A stretch of DNA of 64,000 nucleotides from Symbiodinium natans (lineage: Eukaryota; Sar; Dinophyceae; Suessiales; Symbiodiniaceae): NCBI GenBank assembly GCA_905221605.1, contig CAJNDS010002101.1, positions 377,001 to 441,000 of the forward strand. The letters are read 5' to 3'. The position numbers were made by a program, and so were the translations under genes. The number at the start of each line of letters is the position of its first letter. Positions within the stretch are counted from its first letter, which is position 1. The notes under the pieces were generated by a model. That model did not search any database. It was not told where the DNA came from and was given only the letters and a program-made list of their open reading frames with translations. Of this stretch, positions 20,029-30,300 are shown in pieces.

Positions 20029-20229
20029 CTCAGGGGTTTGGGTGTTGGGTGGTTCGGGTTTCGGGGCTGTAGAGTTTATAGTGTTTCTAGGGCTTATAGA
20101 GTTTCTAGGGAGGGTTCATAGGGTTTGCAGGTTTGAAGGGTGTGTAGGTTAGGGTTTAGGGTTTTGGGGAAATTCGGGTACAGGGATTCAGGGCGTAGGG
20201 CTAATCCCTCTGAGGGTCGTTTCATGGCT

Positions 20230-20390
20230 CTTCGGGTCGTTTCATGGTCCCTTCGTATGGGCCCTTAAAAGGGGACCCTTACGTACCTCTTATATACCCT
20301 ATACAAATTAAGGGCCCATACTTCAGAACCCTTTAAAGGAGGTAGGGGCCCAGATGAAGGGCCCATGTAAGTTACCCTTAGAATCCCGAC
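20230..20390. mobile_element. TIR element, family G
   Basis: It runs from CATGGTCCCTTCGTATGGGC to AGGGCCCATGTAAGTTACCC, with the internal GGGCCCATACTTCAGAACCC characteristic of the family. Confidence 0.55.
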
Positions 20391-20551
20391 AAGGGTTCAG
20401 GGCATAGGGTTTGGTTCGCCAGGAGGCGTGGCTTGTACACTGCCCTCAACGCCCTTTTACAGGACGTGAAGGAACTTGCGGCCCACACTCTGCACTGTAA
20501 ACCCTGGACGCGAAGCCCTAAACCCTAAACCCTAAAGCCTAAACCCTAATC

Positions 20552-20628
20552 TTGTTGACTCAAAGTCTCAGAGTGCCCAAGCTCCAAGAGCCCAAGAACT
20601 GCCGACCCTGGCCTCAGGGGCTTCGGGG
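20552..20628 (-). CDS. Exon, unknown protein
   Basis: It reads SPKPLRPGSAVLGLLELGHS and then ETLSQQ. Phase 1 to 0, agreeing with 20894-20966. The donor is GA. Confidence 0.55.
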
Positions 20629-20650
20629 CTGTTAGGCATGTGGGGACTGT

Positions 20651-20832
20651 TCGAGGTTTAGGTTAGGGTTTAGGGTTTAGGGTTTAGGGTTTAGGGTTTA
20701 GGGTTTAGGGTTTAGGGTTTAGGGTTTAGGGTTTAGGGTTTAGGGTTTAGGGTTTAGGGTTTAGGGTTTAGGGTTTAGGGTTTAGGTTTTAGGGTTTAGG
20801 GTTTAGGGTTTAGGGTTTAGGGTTTAGGGTTT
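20651..20832. repeat. Long TTTAGGG array
   Basis: About 25 near-perfect units, one of the two longest continuous arrays in the window. Confidence 0.97.
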
Positions 20833-20893
20833 CGGGGTATTTGGGGCACAGGAAGCCCCTCCTGGTGCTAGGAGCAGCTGAGGCAGGAGTCAC

Positions 20894-20966
20894 ATCGGCT
20901 GGCTGCTGCGGCGGCTTCGCAAGGTCGTGGAAGGGAACCGCTGTGACTTCCGTGACTCCAGGACAC
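20894..20966 (-). CDS. Exon, unknown protein
   Basis: It reads VSWSHGSHSGSLPRPCEAAA and then AASR. Phase 0 to 1, with donor GT (gtgact). Confidence 0.5.
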
Positions 20967-21409
20967 CTCGGTGTTTGCATTACCCTAAACCCTAAACCCT
21001 AAACCCTAAAGCCTACATCCTAAACCCTAAACCCTAAACCGCTTTGGGCTGCTGAGGAAATCCCTAAACACTAGCGCTAACCCCCTAAACCCAAAACCCA
21101 GAACTCGGCCTTGAAACAATAAGCCCGAAGAGTGAGGCAGAGAACCCATCACCAAAAAAGGGTTTGGGGTTTAGGGTTTAGGGTTGAGGGTTCCGGGTTT
21201 AGGATGGATACGACTCATCCGAGCGGGCGGGGGTGGGGGAGGAGCAGGAGGGGCGGAAGGGGAGAGGGGTTTTGGAGAATGGTGAAAACTAAACTCAGGA
21301 AGCCCTCAAACCCTACGTCCAAACCCGAGACCCTAAGCCCCAAAACCGCCGCAAACCCTATCAAGCCCTAAACCCTAAACCCTAAACCCTGAACCCCCGA
21401 ACCATAAAC

Positions 21410-21484
21410 CCTCAAGAGCAGGCGAGGCGCCTGAACGACCGTACCGTCGAGGTACTCGCCCCACATCCCATGGCGACCGGCCGG
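21410..21484 (-). CDS. Exon, unknown protein
   Basis: It reads PAGRHGMWGEYLDGTVVQAP and then RLLLR, 25 codons, phase 0 to 0. The donor is AGG/gtttat. The plus strand is also open here. Confidence 0.6.
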
Positions 21485-21730
21485 CTACTTGGGTGATTCA
21501 GGTAGGGTTTAGGGTTTAGGGTTTAGGGTTTCCCACAAGAGCCCCTACGTAGTTGGTGACTATTTATATCGGGGCCAAGAGGCGTTTTTGTCGTGTACTT
21601 ATCACTATTTCTACTTATTATATGGGCATTGGGCAACGTAGGGGCAGCCCTCGTGGCCCCGCCAAAATGTCGTACTCCTTATGCTCTAGGGTAGCCCCAG
21701 CTTGGGATAGACCCCATATGGGCATCATAC

Positions 21731-21777
21731 GCCGTAAGGCGCAGTTTCAGACTTCGGGATCCAGCTCGGGCCCACTT
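21731..21777 (-). CDS. Exon, unknown protein
   Basis: It reads EVGPSWIPKSETAPYG across the junction. Phase 1 to 0, agreeing with 21909-21928. The donor is GGC/gtatga. Confidence 0.6.
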
Positions 21778-21908
21778 CTGCACAGGGTTTAGGGTTTAGG
21801 GTTTAGGGTTTAGGGTTTAGGGTTTAGGGTTTAGGGTCTGGGGTCGTAAGGTTTAGGGTTTGGGGTTTAGGGCTTAGGGTGTAGGGTTTAGGGCCGATGT
21901 TAATAAAC

Positions 21909-21928
21909 CAAGTTGAACTCCACTGGCA
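21909..21928 (-). CDS. Tiny exon
   Basis: It reads GASGVQL across the junction, phase 2 to 1, consistent on both sides. The acceptor is CCCTGCAG. Confidence 0.45.
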
Positions 21929-22009
21929 CTGCAGGGTTCCGAGGGTTACGGGTCAATGAGGCTTTAGGGTCCTGGGTGCACCCCAAACCCTAAACCCTAA
22001 ACCCTAAAC

Positions 22010-22060
22010 CCTCTGCCACTACCGGCATCGCTCCCTTTCGCTACCGATGTCGATGGCACC
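22010..22060 (-). CDS. Exon, unknown protein
   Basis: It reads VPSTSVAKGSDAGSGR, phase 2 to 2. The acceptor is ATTGCAG and the donor GG/gtttag. Confidence 0.5.
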
Positions 22061-22231
22061 CTGCAATTTCCAAAAACCCCTTATCCCCCTAATTGCCTAA
22101 ATTCCTAAACCCCCATTCCCAAACCCTAAACCCCTAAACCCCTAAACCCCTAAACCGTCCACCCCTAAACCGTACGACCCTTAACCCGACCGACCCTAGA
22201 ATGTGATTTGAGGGGCACCGGGTTCTCAGGG

Positions 22232-22373
22232 TAGTACATGGTCCCTTAGTATGGGCGGAACCTTGTGTACCCTTACAACAAACCGCGTATTCAAAATATA
22301 TACTCGTAGCACGCAAGGGCCGTACTTCGGAACCCTTCAAAGAAGGTAAGGGACCAGAAGAAGGGACCATGTC
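22232..22373. mobile_element. TIR element, family G
   Basis: The left end is TACATGGTCCCTTAGTATGG, the right end CAGAAGAAGGGACCATGT. Confidence 0.55.
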
Positions 22374-22554
22374 ACTTCAATCCTAATCCCCAAGCCCTGA
22401 ACCCTAAACCCTAAACCCCTGAACCCTAAACCCCTGAACCCTAAACCCTGAACCCTAAACCCTGAACCCTAAACCCTGAACCCTAAACCCTGAACCCTAA
22501 ATAACAAATAACCCTAAACCCTAAACCCCAAACCCCAAACCCCAAACCCTAAAC

Positions 22555-22660
22555 CCCTCGGGCCACGGCTGCGCGTCTGCCGCCGCACCACGTCGCCACC
22601 CGAGGCCGCCGAGGCCGCGAGGCTCCGGCTCCGCTCCAGGGTGGCCTCCTTGGGCTTGTC
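22555..22660 (-). CDS. Exon, Ala/Arg/Ser-rich
   Basis: It reads DKPKEATLERSRSLAASAAS and then GGDVVRRQTRSRGPR. Phase 0 to 1, following 22730-22822. The acceptor is AATCCTCAG. The donor GGG/gtttag is formed by the telomere-like array. Confidence 0.65.
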
Positions 22661-22729
22661 CTGAGGATTAGGGTTTAGGGTTTAGGGTTTGGGGCTTGGG
22701 GTTTAGGGTTTAGGTTGGTTGGTTGGTTC

Positions 22730-22822
22730 GAAGTCCCGGTAGGACAGGCTTGTGGGCTCAAGCCAGATGCGTAAGCTTGCAGGAGCCCAAAGTGTGAGGC
22801 CAGCATGCCAGCACCGCAGTGT
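22730..22822 (-). CDS. Exon, Trp/Leu-rich
   Basis: It reads TLRCWHAGLTLWAPASLRIW and then LEPTSLSYRDF. Phase 0 to 0. The acceptor is ACGTCCAG and the donor GA. Confidence 0.6.
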
Positions 22823-22989
22823 CTGGACGTAGCACCCCCAAACCGCAAACCCTAAACCCTAAACCCTAAACCCCAAACCCTAAACCCCAAACCCAAAGGT
22901 GCCCTTGACCCAAGAAGACCATCCTGTCCCCTAAACTCTGAAAACCCCCAAGATAGCCAAGAGACACCGAAAACCGCCGCAAACCCTAA

Positions 22990-24050
22990 CCGTTGATTGG
23001 GTTTAGGGTTTAGGGGTTTAGGGGTTTAGGGGTTTAGGGGTTTAGGGGTTTAGGGGTTTAGGGCTTTAGGGGTTTAGGGGTTTAGGGGTTTAGGGTTTAG
23101 GGTTTAGGGAAGAATTTCTAGGGGTTCTACCTTGAACCCTTAAGGCTGTACCCTGGTTAAAGATCCTTCAGGTAGTAGAAGGGCCATATTAGGGCTAATT
23201 ATTAGGGGTATATAAGGGGAAGCTAGGATTAGGGTTTAGGGTTTCAGGGGCGCAACCTTCGGGGTAAGAGTCTTCATCCCTGCGAAAACCCCAAGCCCTA
23301 AGCCCTGAAATAGGGTTTGGCTCGGGATGCGGCTGTTGGGTTTCAGGGCTTAGGGTAGTTTAGGGTTTAGGGTTTAGGGTTTAGGATTTAGGGTTTAGGG
23401 TTTAGGGTTTAGGGTAGAGGCTGAGCCCTAGAGGCTCCGGCACCCTGAAAAGTCCCTGAAACCCTAGGCCTGAAAACCCTCAAACCCTCAACGCTTGAAA
23501 GTCCCTAAGCCCCATAGAAGCCCCTAAAGCCCTGCAAACAAAACCCTAAAGCTCTATATAACAATCCTAAAGCCCTACAAAAGCCCCAAAACCCTGAGCC
23601 CCAAAAACCCTTAAAAAAAACTCCAAACCCTCAAGCCCACAACCCCATAGACTTACTTCTCCAGTAGCCAAAGAAAAAATGTTAAACTTGACTATTCTAC
23701 AAGATAAGGAAACGCAAAAAAGTGGCAGTTCAGCTATTGGGCGAAGTATCATGGGTTTCCCTACACCCCCCGCCCCTCTTTCCTACCCCCTAGGTTCCCT
23801 CCTTAAAAAATAGCCTTCATTATGGGGGGGGGGGGGGGGGCACCTAGGATAGTATAGAGGGACGTAGCCCTAAACCTTCAAACCCTAAACCCTTATGAAA
23901 GTACAAACCCTAAACCCTGAACCCTGCAAGTATAGAGGGGGGGGTAGCCCTACGTAAACCTTAAACCCTAAACCCTAAAAGTACAAACCCTAAACCCTAA
24001 ACCCTACAAGGATAGAGGCGGGTAGTAGGGGAACGCATGGAAGAAGAAGG
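22990..24050. other. Intron-like stretch, no confident exon
   Basis: It holds TTTAGGGG arrays, a family relative of the 8.25 kb repeat (about 23.65-23.75 kb), a poly-G run at 23824 and the compound inverted element at 23754-24036. Confidence 0.5.
23754..24036. mobile_element. Inverted element with right arm repeated three times
   Basis: The left arm is GTTTCCCTACACCCCCCGCC. Right-arm motifs GTATAGAGGG or GATAGAGGCGGGTAG recur at about 23856, 23930 and 24009, separated by CCCTAAA stretches. The related copy at 45.71-45.90 kb has a single right arm. Confidence 0.55.
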
Positions 24051-24053
24051 GAG

Positions 24054-24162
24054 CCCAAAGAGCCCAATATTGCTTAATTAAGGAATATTCCTTAAATCAT
24101 ATTAAGGATCCCTATGTGATTTAAGGAATATTCCTTAATTAAGCAATATTGGGCTCTTTGGG
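24054..24162. mobile_element. Near-perfect palindromic element, family A
   Basis: CCCAAAGAGCCCAATATTGC ... GCAATATTGGGCTCTTTGGG, 109 bp. The arms are inverted copies of each other around GGATCC. No coding capacity. Confidence 0.8.
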
Positions 24163-24174
24163 AGAGGCCCGGGC

Positions 24175-24258
24175 CTGCACCAGGTGCTCCCGTGCCCGCA
24201 CGATGGAGCTCGTCTGGTCGCCGAGGTGCACCAGACGCCGGGCGGCATATTTGCAGGC
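24175..24258 (-). CDS. Exon, Arg-rich helix
   Basis: It reads ACKYAARRLVHLGDQTSSIV and then RAREHLVQ, 28 codons, phase 0 to 0 with a GC donor. It shares the AREH motif with 24920-24979 and 39650-39719. Confidence 0.6.
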
Positions 24259-24919
24259 CTGCCACCGGAGGCTTTGGGGTTTAGGGTTTAGGGCTTAGGG
24301 TTTAGGGTTTAGGGCTTAGGGCTTAGGGCTTAGGGTTTAGGGTTTAGGGTTTAGGGTTTAGGGTTTAGGGTGTAGGGTTCAGGGCCTAGGGCTTAGGGTT
24401 CAGCAAGGGAAGCTACATGGTCCCTTGATATGGTCCCTGAAGTACATATGGGCCTCTGGTTTGGGTATTAGGGTTTAAGGTTTAGGGTTTAAAGGGTTTT
24501 GGGTTTAGGGGTTTCGGGTATTAGGGTTTAATTAGGGTCTTTAGGGTTTTGAGGTTTCAGGGTTTAGGGGTTACCGGCTGGCTAGTGCATGGGGGTTAAG
24601 AGGCTTGAGGGGACCGGTTCAGGGTCTTTAGGGCCCTTATGGTTTCGAGGTTTTGGGTGCCAGAGCTTGGAGGCTTCAGGGATTCAGCTGTTGCGGCGCA
24701 GAGTTCAGGCAGACGTAAAAGGATGTTCCCCAAATACAGACCCCTTTCTCACCCCCAAATAGGAATCCTCAGTAGGACCCCCCCCCCCCCTCCCCACCCC
24801 GCAGCCGACCCCCCAACAACAAAAAAGAGACTACCCCGGAATACCCGAAACCTGTAAGAAACCCTCAAAAGCCCCCGGACCTAAACCCTCTGAATCAAGA
24901 CCCTCAAAAAAACCTAAAC

Positions 24920-24979
24920 CCCGAGCCTCAGGCAGGAGCTTCTTAAACACGTGCTCCCGCGCACTCCGCTCGGCGCGCC
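24920..24979 (-). CDS. Exon, Arg-rich helix
   Basis: It reads RAERSAREHVFKKLLPEAR, phase 1 to 1. The acceptor is TTCGCAG and the donor CGGG/gtttag. Confidence 0.6.
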
Positions 24980-25050
24980 CTGCGAAAACGGTGCGTAGCC
25001 GGGTTTATGGTTTAGGGTCTAAACCCTAAACCCTAAACCCTAAGCCCTAC

Positions 25051-25084
25051 GCGGGGCTGCTGCGTCTGGGAATCAAGCAGCAGC
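25051..25084 (-). CDS. Short exon
   Basis: It reads LLLDSQTQQPR, phase 2 to 0. The donor is CGC/gtaggg. Confidence 0.45.
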
Positions 25085-25603
25085 CTGGCTTCAAGGCGTA
25101 GTCTCGGCTAGGTAGGCGCATTCAGGAATAGAGGCTTAAACAGCCTAACCCCTGCTACTTAGGGTTTAGGGTTTAGGGTTTAGGGTTTAGGGTTACACAA
25201 CAATATTTGGGGGGGAAACCTAACTATGTTTGAATTAGAGTTGTGGACTTCCGGGTTATGGTTGCCCCAAGCCCCACAACCACCTGGCGACATGCAAGCT
25301 GGCTGGCTTCCATTTGGGTGCTTGTATTAGGGCTTAGGGTTTAGGGTTTAGGGATTAGGGTTTAGGGTTTAGGGTTTAATAATGATGCAAACAAGCTGGG
25401 GTTGGGGGGGCCACTTCCCCCATTTGCTGACAGGATTGAAAAGTATGGGTTTTGAAGCCAGTTCTCTTTTAGTGGCATGATGTTCCTTAATCCCTCCCCC
25501 CCAACAAAAAACACCAAACTGCTCTGTTGACAGCCCTTAACCCTAAACCTGCAGTTTGGACCGTGCAACATACACCCTACACCCTTAACCCTGAACCCTA
25601 AAC

Positions 25604-25680
25604 CCGACTCTGTATCAGTGGCCTCGTTGCGAGACAGCGTCCAGGCCAGCAAACTCGGGTTCCAGCTCCTTGGCGATGTC
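25604..25680 (-). CDS. Exon, unknown protein
   Basis: The best frame reads DIAKELEPEFAGLDAVSQRG. The acceptor is ATCCGCAG. A second open frame fits the phase of 25954-26007, so frame and donor are unsettled. Confidence 0.5.
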
Positions 25681-25689
25681 CTGCGGATA

Positions 25690-25950
25690 GGGTTCAGGGT
25701 TTGTTTGGGGTTTAGGCTTTAAGCTTTAGGGTTTAGGGTTTGGGGTTCGGGTTTAGGTTTAAGGGTTTAGGGTTTGGGGATGTTTGGTGTTTGGGGCTTG
25801 GGGTTTGGGGTTTGGGGTTTAGGTAGGGTTTGGGGTTTAGGGTTTAGGGTTTGGGGTTTAGGGTTTGGGGTTTTGGGTTTAGGGTTTGGGGTTTGGGGTT
25901 TAGGGTTCAGGGTCTGGGGTCTGGGGTTTGGGGTTCAGGGTTTAGGGAAG
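25690..25950. repeat. GTTTGGG/GTTTAGG array
   Basis: About 250 bp of mixed GGTTTGG and GGTTTAG units, read through by a low-complexity Gly/Leu/Val ORF. Confidence 0.9.
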
Positions 25951-25953
25951 GAC

Positions 25954-26007
25954 CAGGAATACCCCAGAGGCCCCCGCATTGTCCTAGAAGAGCCCCTGGG
26001 GCTCCAA
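25954..26007 (-). CDS. Exon, unknown protein
   Basis: It reads GAPGALLGQCGGLWGIP, phase 1 to 1. The acceptor is ACCGCAG and the donor GT (gtcctt). Confidence 0.5.
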
Positions 26008-26154
26008 CTGCGGTCTCGTGACCTCAAACCCTAAAACCAAAGAAGCCCTCGTCCGACACAACCTAGGGTTTAGGGTTTAGGGTTTAGGTGGAAGAACAGC
26101 CGGAAAACTGCTGTAACCCAAATCCAAAAGTCCCGAAACCCTAAACCCTTGAAC

Positions 26155-26196
26155 CCTACTCCCCTGGATTTCCAATCCCTTCTTCATGGCGTCTAG
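26155..26196 (-). CDS. Short exon
   Basis: It reads LDAMKKGLEIQGSR, phase 0 to 0. The donor is AGG/gttcaa. Confidence 0.5.
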
Positions 26197-26730
26197 CTAA
26201 TCTGTTGTAAAAGAGAATGGAAACCCTAAACCCGAAACCCTAAACCCTAAACCCTAAACCCTAGGCCCTAGGCCCTAGGCCCTCAGCCATGGCCTCTCAA
26301 CCCTAAACCCTCTAAACCCGATAATCCCGTTTGAACCTATAAACCCAGGGTTTAGGGTTTAGGGTTTAGGGTTTAGGGTTAAGGGTTTAGGGTTTAGGGT
26401 TTGGGGTTTAGGGTTTAGGGTTTAGGGTTTAACAAACCCAGGGTTTGTAAACCCTACGCAACCTCTAAATCCTATCAACCCTCTAAACCCTGTAAACCCT
26501 CAAGCCCTAAAGTCCCAAAACCCTTCACATCCAGTAGTTCTCACACCTTGAAACGTAAAACCCTGACACCCCCACACCCTTTAACCTAAACCCACCCCCT
26601 ACAGCCCTAAACCCTTAACCCCATGAGCCCAAACCCGTTTACTCGAAAAACAAAGAATCCCGTAACCCTAAGGCACTAAACCCTATAACCTGAAAACCCT
26701 AACCCTATAACCCCTCAACCTACTTGGAGG

Positions 26731-26882
26731 TTCATGGTACTTATTAACCAGTTACAACTGTACGTACTTCTAGCCCACTTGCGAGCCCCGGGCCCCTTAA
26801 GTGCCCTAATAGGGTTATAACAGGGTTATAAGTACAGTTGTAGTTTATAATGGGGTTAATCAGTACTATGAACCTCCAAGCA
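26731..26882. mobile_element. TIR element, family E
   Basis: CTTGGAGGTTCATGGTACTT ... AGTACTATGAACCTCCAAG, with a second internal inverted pair, CAGTTACAACTGTA and TACAGTTGTAG. Confidence 0.7.
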
Positions 26883-26962
26883 AACCCCTAAACCCTAAAC
26901 CCTAAACCCTGAAGCCCCGGAACCCTATAACCCCCAAACCCTAAACCCTCGAACCCCCTAAA

Positions 26963-27050
26963 CCCTAAACCCTAAACCCTAAACCCTAAACCCTAAACCC
27001 TAAACCCTAAACCCTAAACCCTAAACCCTAAACCCTAAACCCTAAACCCA
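26963..27050. repeat. Interstitial CCCTAAA array
   Basis: About 12 units directly left of the exon at 27060-27122. Confidence 0.95.
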
Positions 27051-27059
27051 ACCCTGAAC

Positions 27060-27122
27060 CCGAAATCCTGCACGATCTGCGCGAAGAGCCGGGCCATGGG
27101 TGTGGAGACGATGCCAGGCGAT
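27060..27122 (-). CDS. Exon, unknown protein
   Basis: It reads SPGIVSTPMARLFAQIVQDF, phase 2 to 2. The donor is GG/gttcag. It is flanked by CCCTAAA on the left and TTTAGGG on the right. Confidence 0.6.
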
Positions 27123-27132
27123 CTCGCCGGGA

Positions 27133-27210
27133 GGTTTAGGGTTTAGGGTTTAGGGTTTAGGGTTTAGGGTTTAGGGTTTAGGGTTTAGGGTTTAGGGTTT
27201 AGGGTTTAGG
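27133..27210. repeat. Interstitial TTTAGGG array
   Basis: About 11 units right of the exon at 27060-27122, followed by GGTATTTGG and GGGGTTTTG microsatellite to about 27440. Confidence 0.95.
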
Positions 27211-27488
27211 GGTATTTGGGGTATTTGGGGTATTTTGGGTATTTGGGGTTTTGGGGGTTTTTGGGCCTCTGGGGCTTTGGGGCTCTGGGGTTTTGTGGTG
27301 TTGGGGTTTTGGGGCTCTGGGGTTTTGGGGTTTTTTGGGGTTTAGGGGATACAGGCTCTGGGGTGTTGGGGCTTTGGGGTTTAGGGCTTGAGGGTTTTGG
27401 AGTCTTCGGGTTTATGGTTTCTAGGGTGTCAGGGCTCACAGATGCTGAGGGCCTGGCACTCGTGGTACCAAACCCCTTCTAAACCCTA

Positions 27489-27587
27489 TTCAAGTTCAAG
27501 CCCAGCAAGCCAGGCGTGCTCGAACCCTCGCCTCGTGTCGAGCTCCAGCAGGGGGATACCACAGAAAGTGGTACCCGTCGCCTTGAC
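27489..27587 (-). CDS. Exon, unknown protein
   Basis: It reads VKATGTTFCGIPLLELDTRR and then GFEHAWLAGLELE, 33 codons from acceptor CAACCCAG to an in-frame TAG. The TAG is either a gene end or lies just beyond a GA donor. Entry is in phase 0. Confidence 0.6.
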
Positions 27588-27599
27588 CTGGGTTGGAGT

Positions 27600-27715
27600 T
27601 TAGGGTTTAGGGTTTAGGGTTTAGGGTTTAGGGTTTAGGGTTTAGGGTTTAGGGTTTAGGGTTTAGGGTTTAGGGTTTAGGGTTTAGGGTTCAGGGTTCA
27701 GGGTTTAGGGTTTAG
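27600..27715. repeat. Interstitial TTTAGGG array
   Basis: About 16 units right of the exon at 27489-27587. Confidence 0.95.
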
Positions 27716-27815
27716 GGTTGAGGGTTTAGGCTTAGGGTTTGGGGTTCAGGGTTTAGGGTTTAGGGTTTAGGGTTTCGGGTTTAGGGCCCTTTGGCTGTTC
27801 TAGCTTACCCTAAGG

Positions 27816-27902
27816 GTCCATGTACCTATAATTACTATATACTTGGCCCCTATACAGGGACTTTAGGGCCCAAATATAGAATAATGAGGTACGTGGATCC
27901 TT
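27816..27902. mobile_element. TIR element, family F
   Basis: AAGGGTCCATGTACCTATAA ... GAGGTACGTGGATCCTTGG. The core carries ATATACTTGGCCC and its inverse. Confidence 0.65.
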
Positions 27903-28456
27903 GGGGTTAGGGCAGTTTCAGGCTTGGGGTAGTTTAGGGCTCAGGGCTCAGGGTACGTAGAGGCAATGAAAGAACCGGGACTTAACAAACCTCGAAACAG
28001 AAATAAGCTATGAAGGAATCATGCGCAAGTAGCCACCGGAGCTTAGGGTTTAGGGCCGTCAGTTGTTGGTGGCCGCGAGCATGTACAAGGGCTTAAGGAT
28101 AGGCTTAGGTTTAGGGTTTAGGGTTTACGGTTTTGGGTTCCCCTGAAGCCTACACCCTGAACCAAGTAAAATCCTGAACATACCCAGACCCTACCCCACT
28201 CCGCTCTAAACCCAAAAGCTCTAGAATGACAGAGGCGCCGTGAGCCCAAAGCCGTAAACCCGATAAGCCCTAAACGCGAAACCCTACGCCAAACCCTACA
28301 CAACCTTAAACCAAAATAACCGTAAAGAAGGTAACTAGACAGCCCCAATACAACCCCTAACCCCTTCAACACCCCCCAACACCCTACAGAAGCCCTCAAA
28401 TCCTAAACCCTAAATCCTAAACCCTAAACCCTACAGGAGCCACCCCCCCTGAAATC

Positions 28457-28514
28457 CTGAGGGCGCGTGCGAGAATCTCTTCCGCGAAGCCGTCGAAGTA
28501 TTTCGCGCTTCGGC
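28457..28514 (-). CDS. Exon, unknown protein
   Basis: It reads RSAKYFDGFAEEILARAL, phase 1 to 2. The acceptor is GTAGACAG and the donor GA (gatttc). Confidence 0.6.
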
Positions 28515-28517
28515 CTG

Positions 28518-28638
28518 TCTACTTGGAGATTCAGGGGTACTTAGTAGCTGTACTTATAAGCCAAGGGTACGTAAGGGGCTTATAAGTGGGTTATAACGAC
28601 ACCTTTAGTTGGTCACGAAGTACCCTGAACCTCCAAGT
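28518..28638. mobile_element. TIR element, family E
   Basis: CTACTTGGAGATTCAGGGGT ... TACCCTGAACCTCCAAGTAG, directly adjacent to the acceptor of the exon at 28457-28514. Confidence 0.7.
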
Positions 28639-28921
28639 AGGGTCCGAAGTATGGGTCCTGAATTTGGGCCCGCTGTTATATAACCCTGATATACACTATA
28701 CACAACGAGGGCCCATACTTCGGATGCCCTTTGAGTCCCTTGAAAAACGAGGGCAAGGGGCCATACGAAGGGCCCATGGTTCAAACCTTAGAGCCTGGCG
28801 CCCGCTGGGGTTTAGGGCGGAGTAGGGTTATTTAGGGTTTAGGGTTCAGGGTTCAGGGTTTAGGGTGTAGGGTCTAGGGCTTAGGCTTAGGGTGTAGGGT
28901 TCGGGTTTACAAGTTTATATC

Positions 28922-28959
28922 TCGTTCTCGCCAGGCGCCAGGTCAGGACCCATCTTTGC
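28922..28959 (-). CDS. Short exon
   Basis: It reads AKMGPDLAPGEN. The acceptor is CAAAAG and the donor probably GA. Confidence 0.4.
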
Positions 28960-29084
28960 CTTTTGCTTTGGAGAGGGTGGCGGTTTAGGGTTGAGGGTTT
29001 ATATGGGGTTCGAAAACTGCTGTAATAGCCCAACAGCTCACGAGGTTTAGGGTTTTAGGGGTTTAGTTTAGAGTTCAAGACTAC

Positions 29085-29146
29085 AGGCCCGCGACGACGT
29101 GTCTGGCTCCTCCCTCGATCCCTCTCCCTCCCAGCCGGTACCCAGG
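29085..29146 (-). CDS. Exon, Arg/Asp-rich
   Basis: It reads WVPAGRERDRGRSQTRRRGP. Phase 1 to 0, with donor CCT/gtagtc. Confidence 0.5.
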
Positions 29147-29205
29147 CTAATGTTTGACAGGGCGGTTTAGGGTTTAGGGTTTAGGGTTTAGGGTTTAGGG
29201 TTTAG

Positions 29206-29289
29206 GGCTGTTCTGTCGCGTTCTGCCGTTCCCATTGTCACACGTCCACCAGACCAGCGAGCTGCCACCAGCTTCATGCGCAGCTGCAT
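29206..29289 (-). CDS. Exon, unknown protein
   Basis: It reads AAHEAGGSSLVWWTCDNGNG and then RTRQNS, entering in phase 1 as 29457-29503 predicts. Two other frames are open as well. Confidence 0.5.
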
Positions 29290-29456
29290 CTGCACAGCTC
29301 CAAGCATCAGCTTGGAAGGTCAAGCGAAACCTGGGTTTGGGGGGGGGGGGGGGGGGTTTAGGGTTTAGGGTTTAGGGTTCAGGGTTTAGGGTTTGGGGTT
29401 TGGGGTTTAGGGTTTAGGGTTTAGGGTTTAGGGTTTCTCGCAAACTCAGCAGACAC

Positions 29457-29503
29457 GTCCAAACTGCACATACACATAAATCACCACCGAGCTGCCATCG
29501 CAG
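29457..29503 (-). CDS. Exon, hydrophobic
   Basis: It reads CDGSSVVIYVYVQFG. Phase 2 to 1, following 30084-30135. The donor is GT (gtgtct). Possibly a beta strand or a membrane segment. Confidence 0.5.
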
Positions 29504-30083
29504 CTGCTCGTGCCATTCTCAAAAATCCGCCGGGTGTTTGTAGGGTAGGATGGCCCTTAAAACCCTCCGAAAACATATTCCTAAATAGGATCCTCTCTAA
29601 ACCCAATAAGGGAAAATATACAATGTCCCAAGGGCCTACCGAGTAGGGTACTTCACAGGGTTGTGAGGGTTTGTAGGGTTTATCGGGTTTACGGGTTAAG
29701 GCTTCTTGGGTTAATGCTTGTAGGGTTTGCAGGGTTCACAGGGTTAGGGTTGGTAGTGTTTCTATAAAGTTTGTGGCTGAGGATCTTGGGTTCTGGGTTT
29801 AGGGTTTTGAGGTAGGTTGTTTAGGGTCTACGCTGGTAGGGCTTGTGAGGCTTTATAGGCTTCATTTGGGCTTCTAAATCCCAAGCGCCGTGAACCCTGA
29901 ACACCAAATCCTGACACCTAACCCCTACACATCTCATCTTAACCCTAAACCCTAGACCCTAAACCTTAACCCTAAACCCAAAACCCTCAAGACGAAAACC
30001 TTGAATTAGAGGAGCTCCTTGAACCCTAACACCTGAACCCATGATAACTGGAACCCTAAACCCTAAACCCTAAACCAACCTAC

Positions 30084-30135
30084 GTCTGGGCACCGGGCTC
30101 AAGCGCGGCACCGCCCCGGCAGAGGCGCAGAAGCC
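30084..30135 (-). CDS. Exon, unknown protein
   Basis: It reads GLLRLCRGGAALEPGAQ, phase 1 to 2. The acceptor is GTTTTCAG and the donor GTAGGT. Confidence 0.55.
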
Positions 30136-30300
30136 CTGAAAACATGAAGGGTGTTTAGGGTTTAGGGGTTTAGGGTTTAGGGGTTTAGGGCTTAGGGGTT
30201 TAGGGCTTAGGGGTTTAGGGATTAGGGATTGAGGGGTTTAGGGATTTATTGTTGAAGGGACTTTGGCATTGAGGGGTCTAGGGGTTTGGGTCTACCGGTT

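Noticed and set aside
25774-26034. 86-codon plus-strand ORF rich in Gly, Leu, Val
   Set aside because: Translation of GGTTTAG/GGTTTGG units. The heptamer read in three frames gives exactly this pattern.
27206-27482. 77- and 88-codon ORFs (Pro/Lys-rich, Gly/Leu-rich)
   Set aside because: Repeat-derived from GGGGTTTTGG-type microsatellite on both strands.
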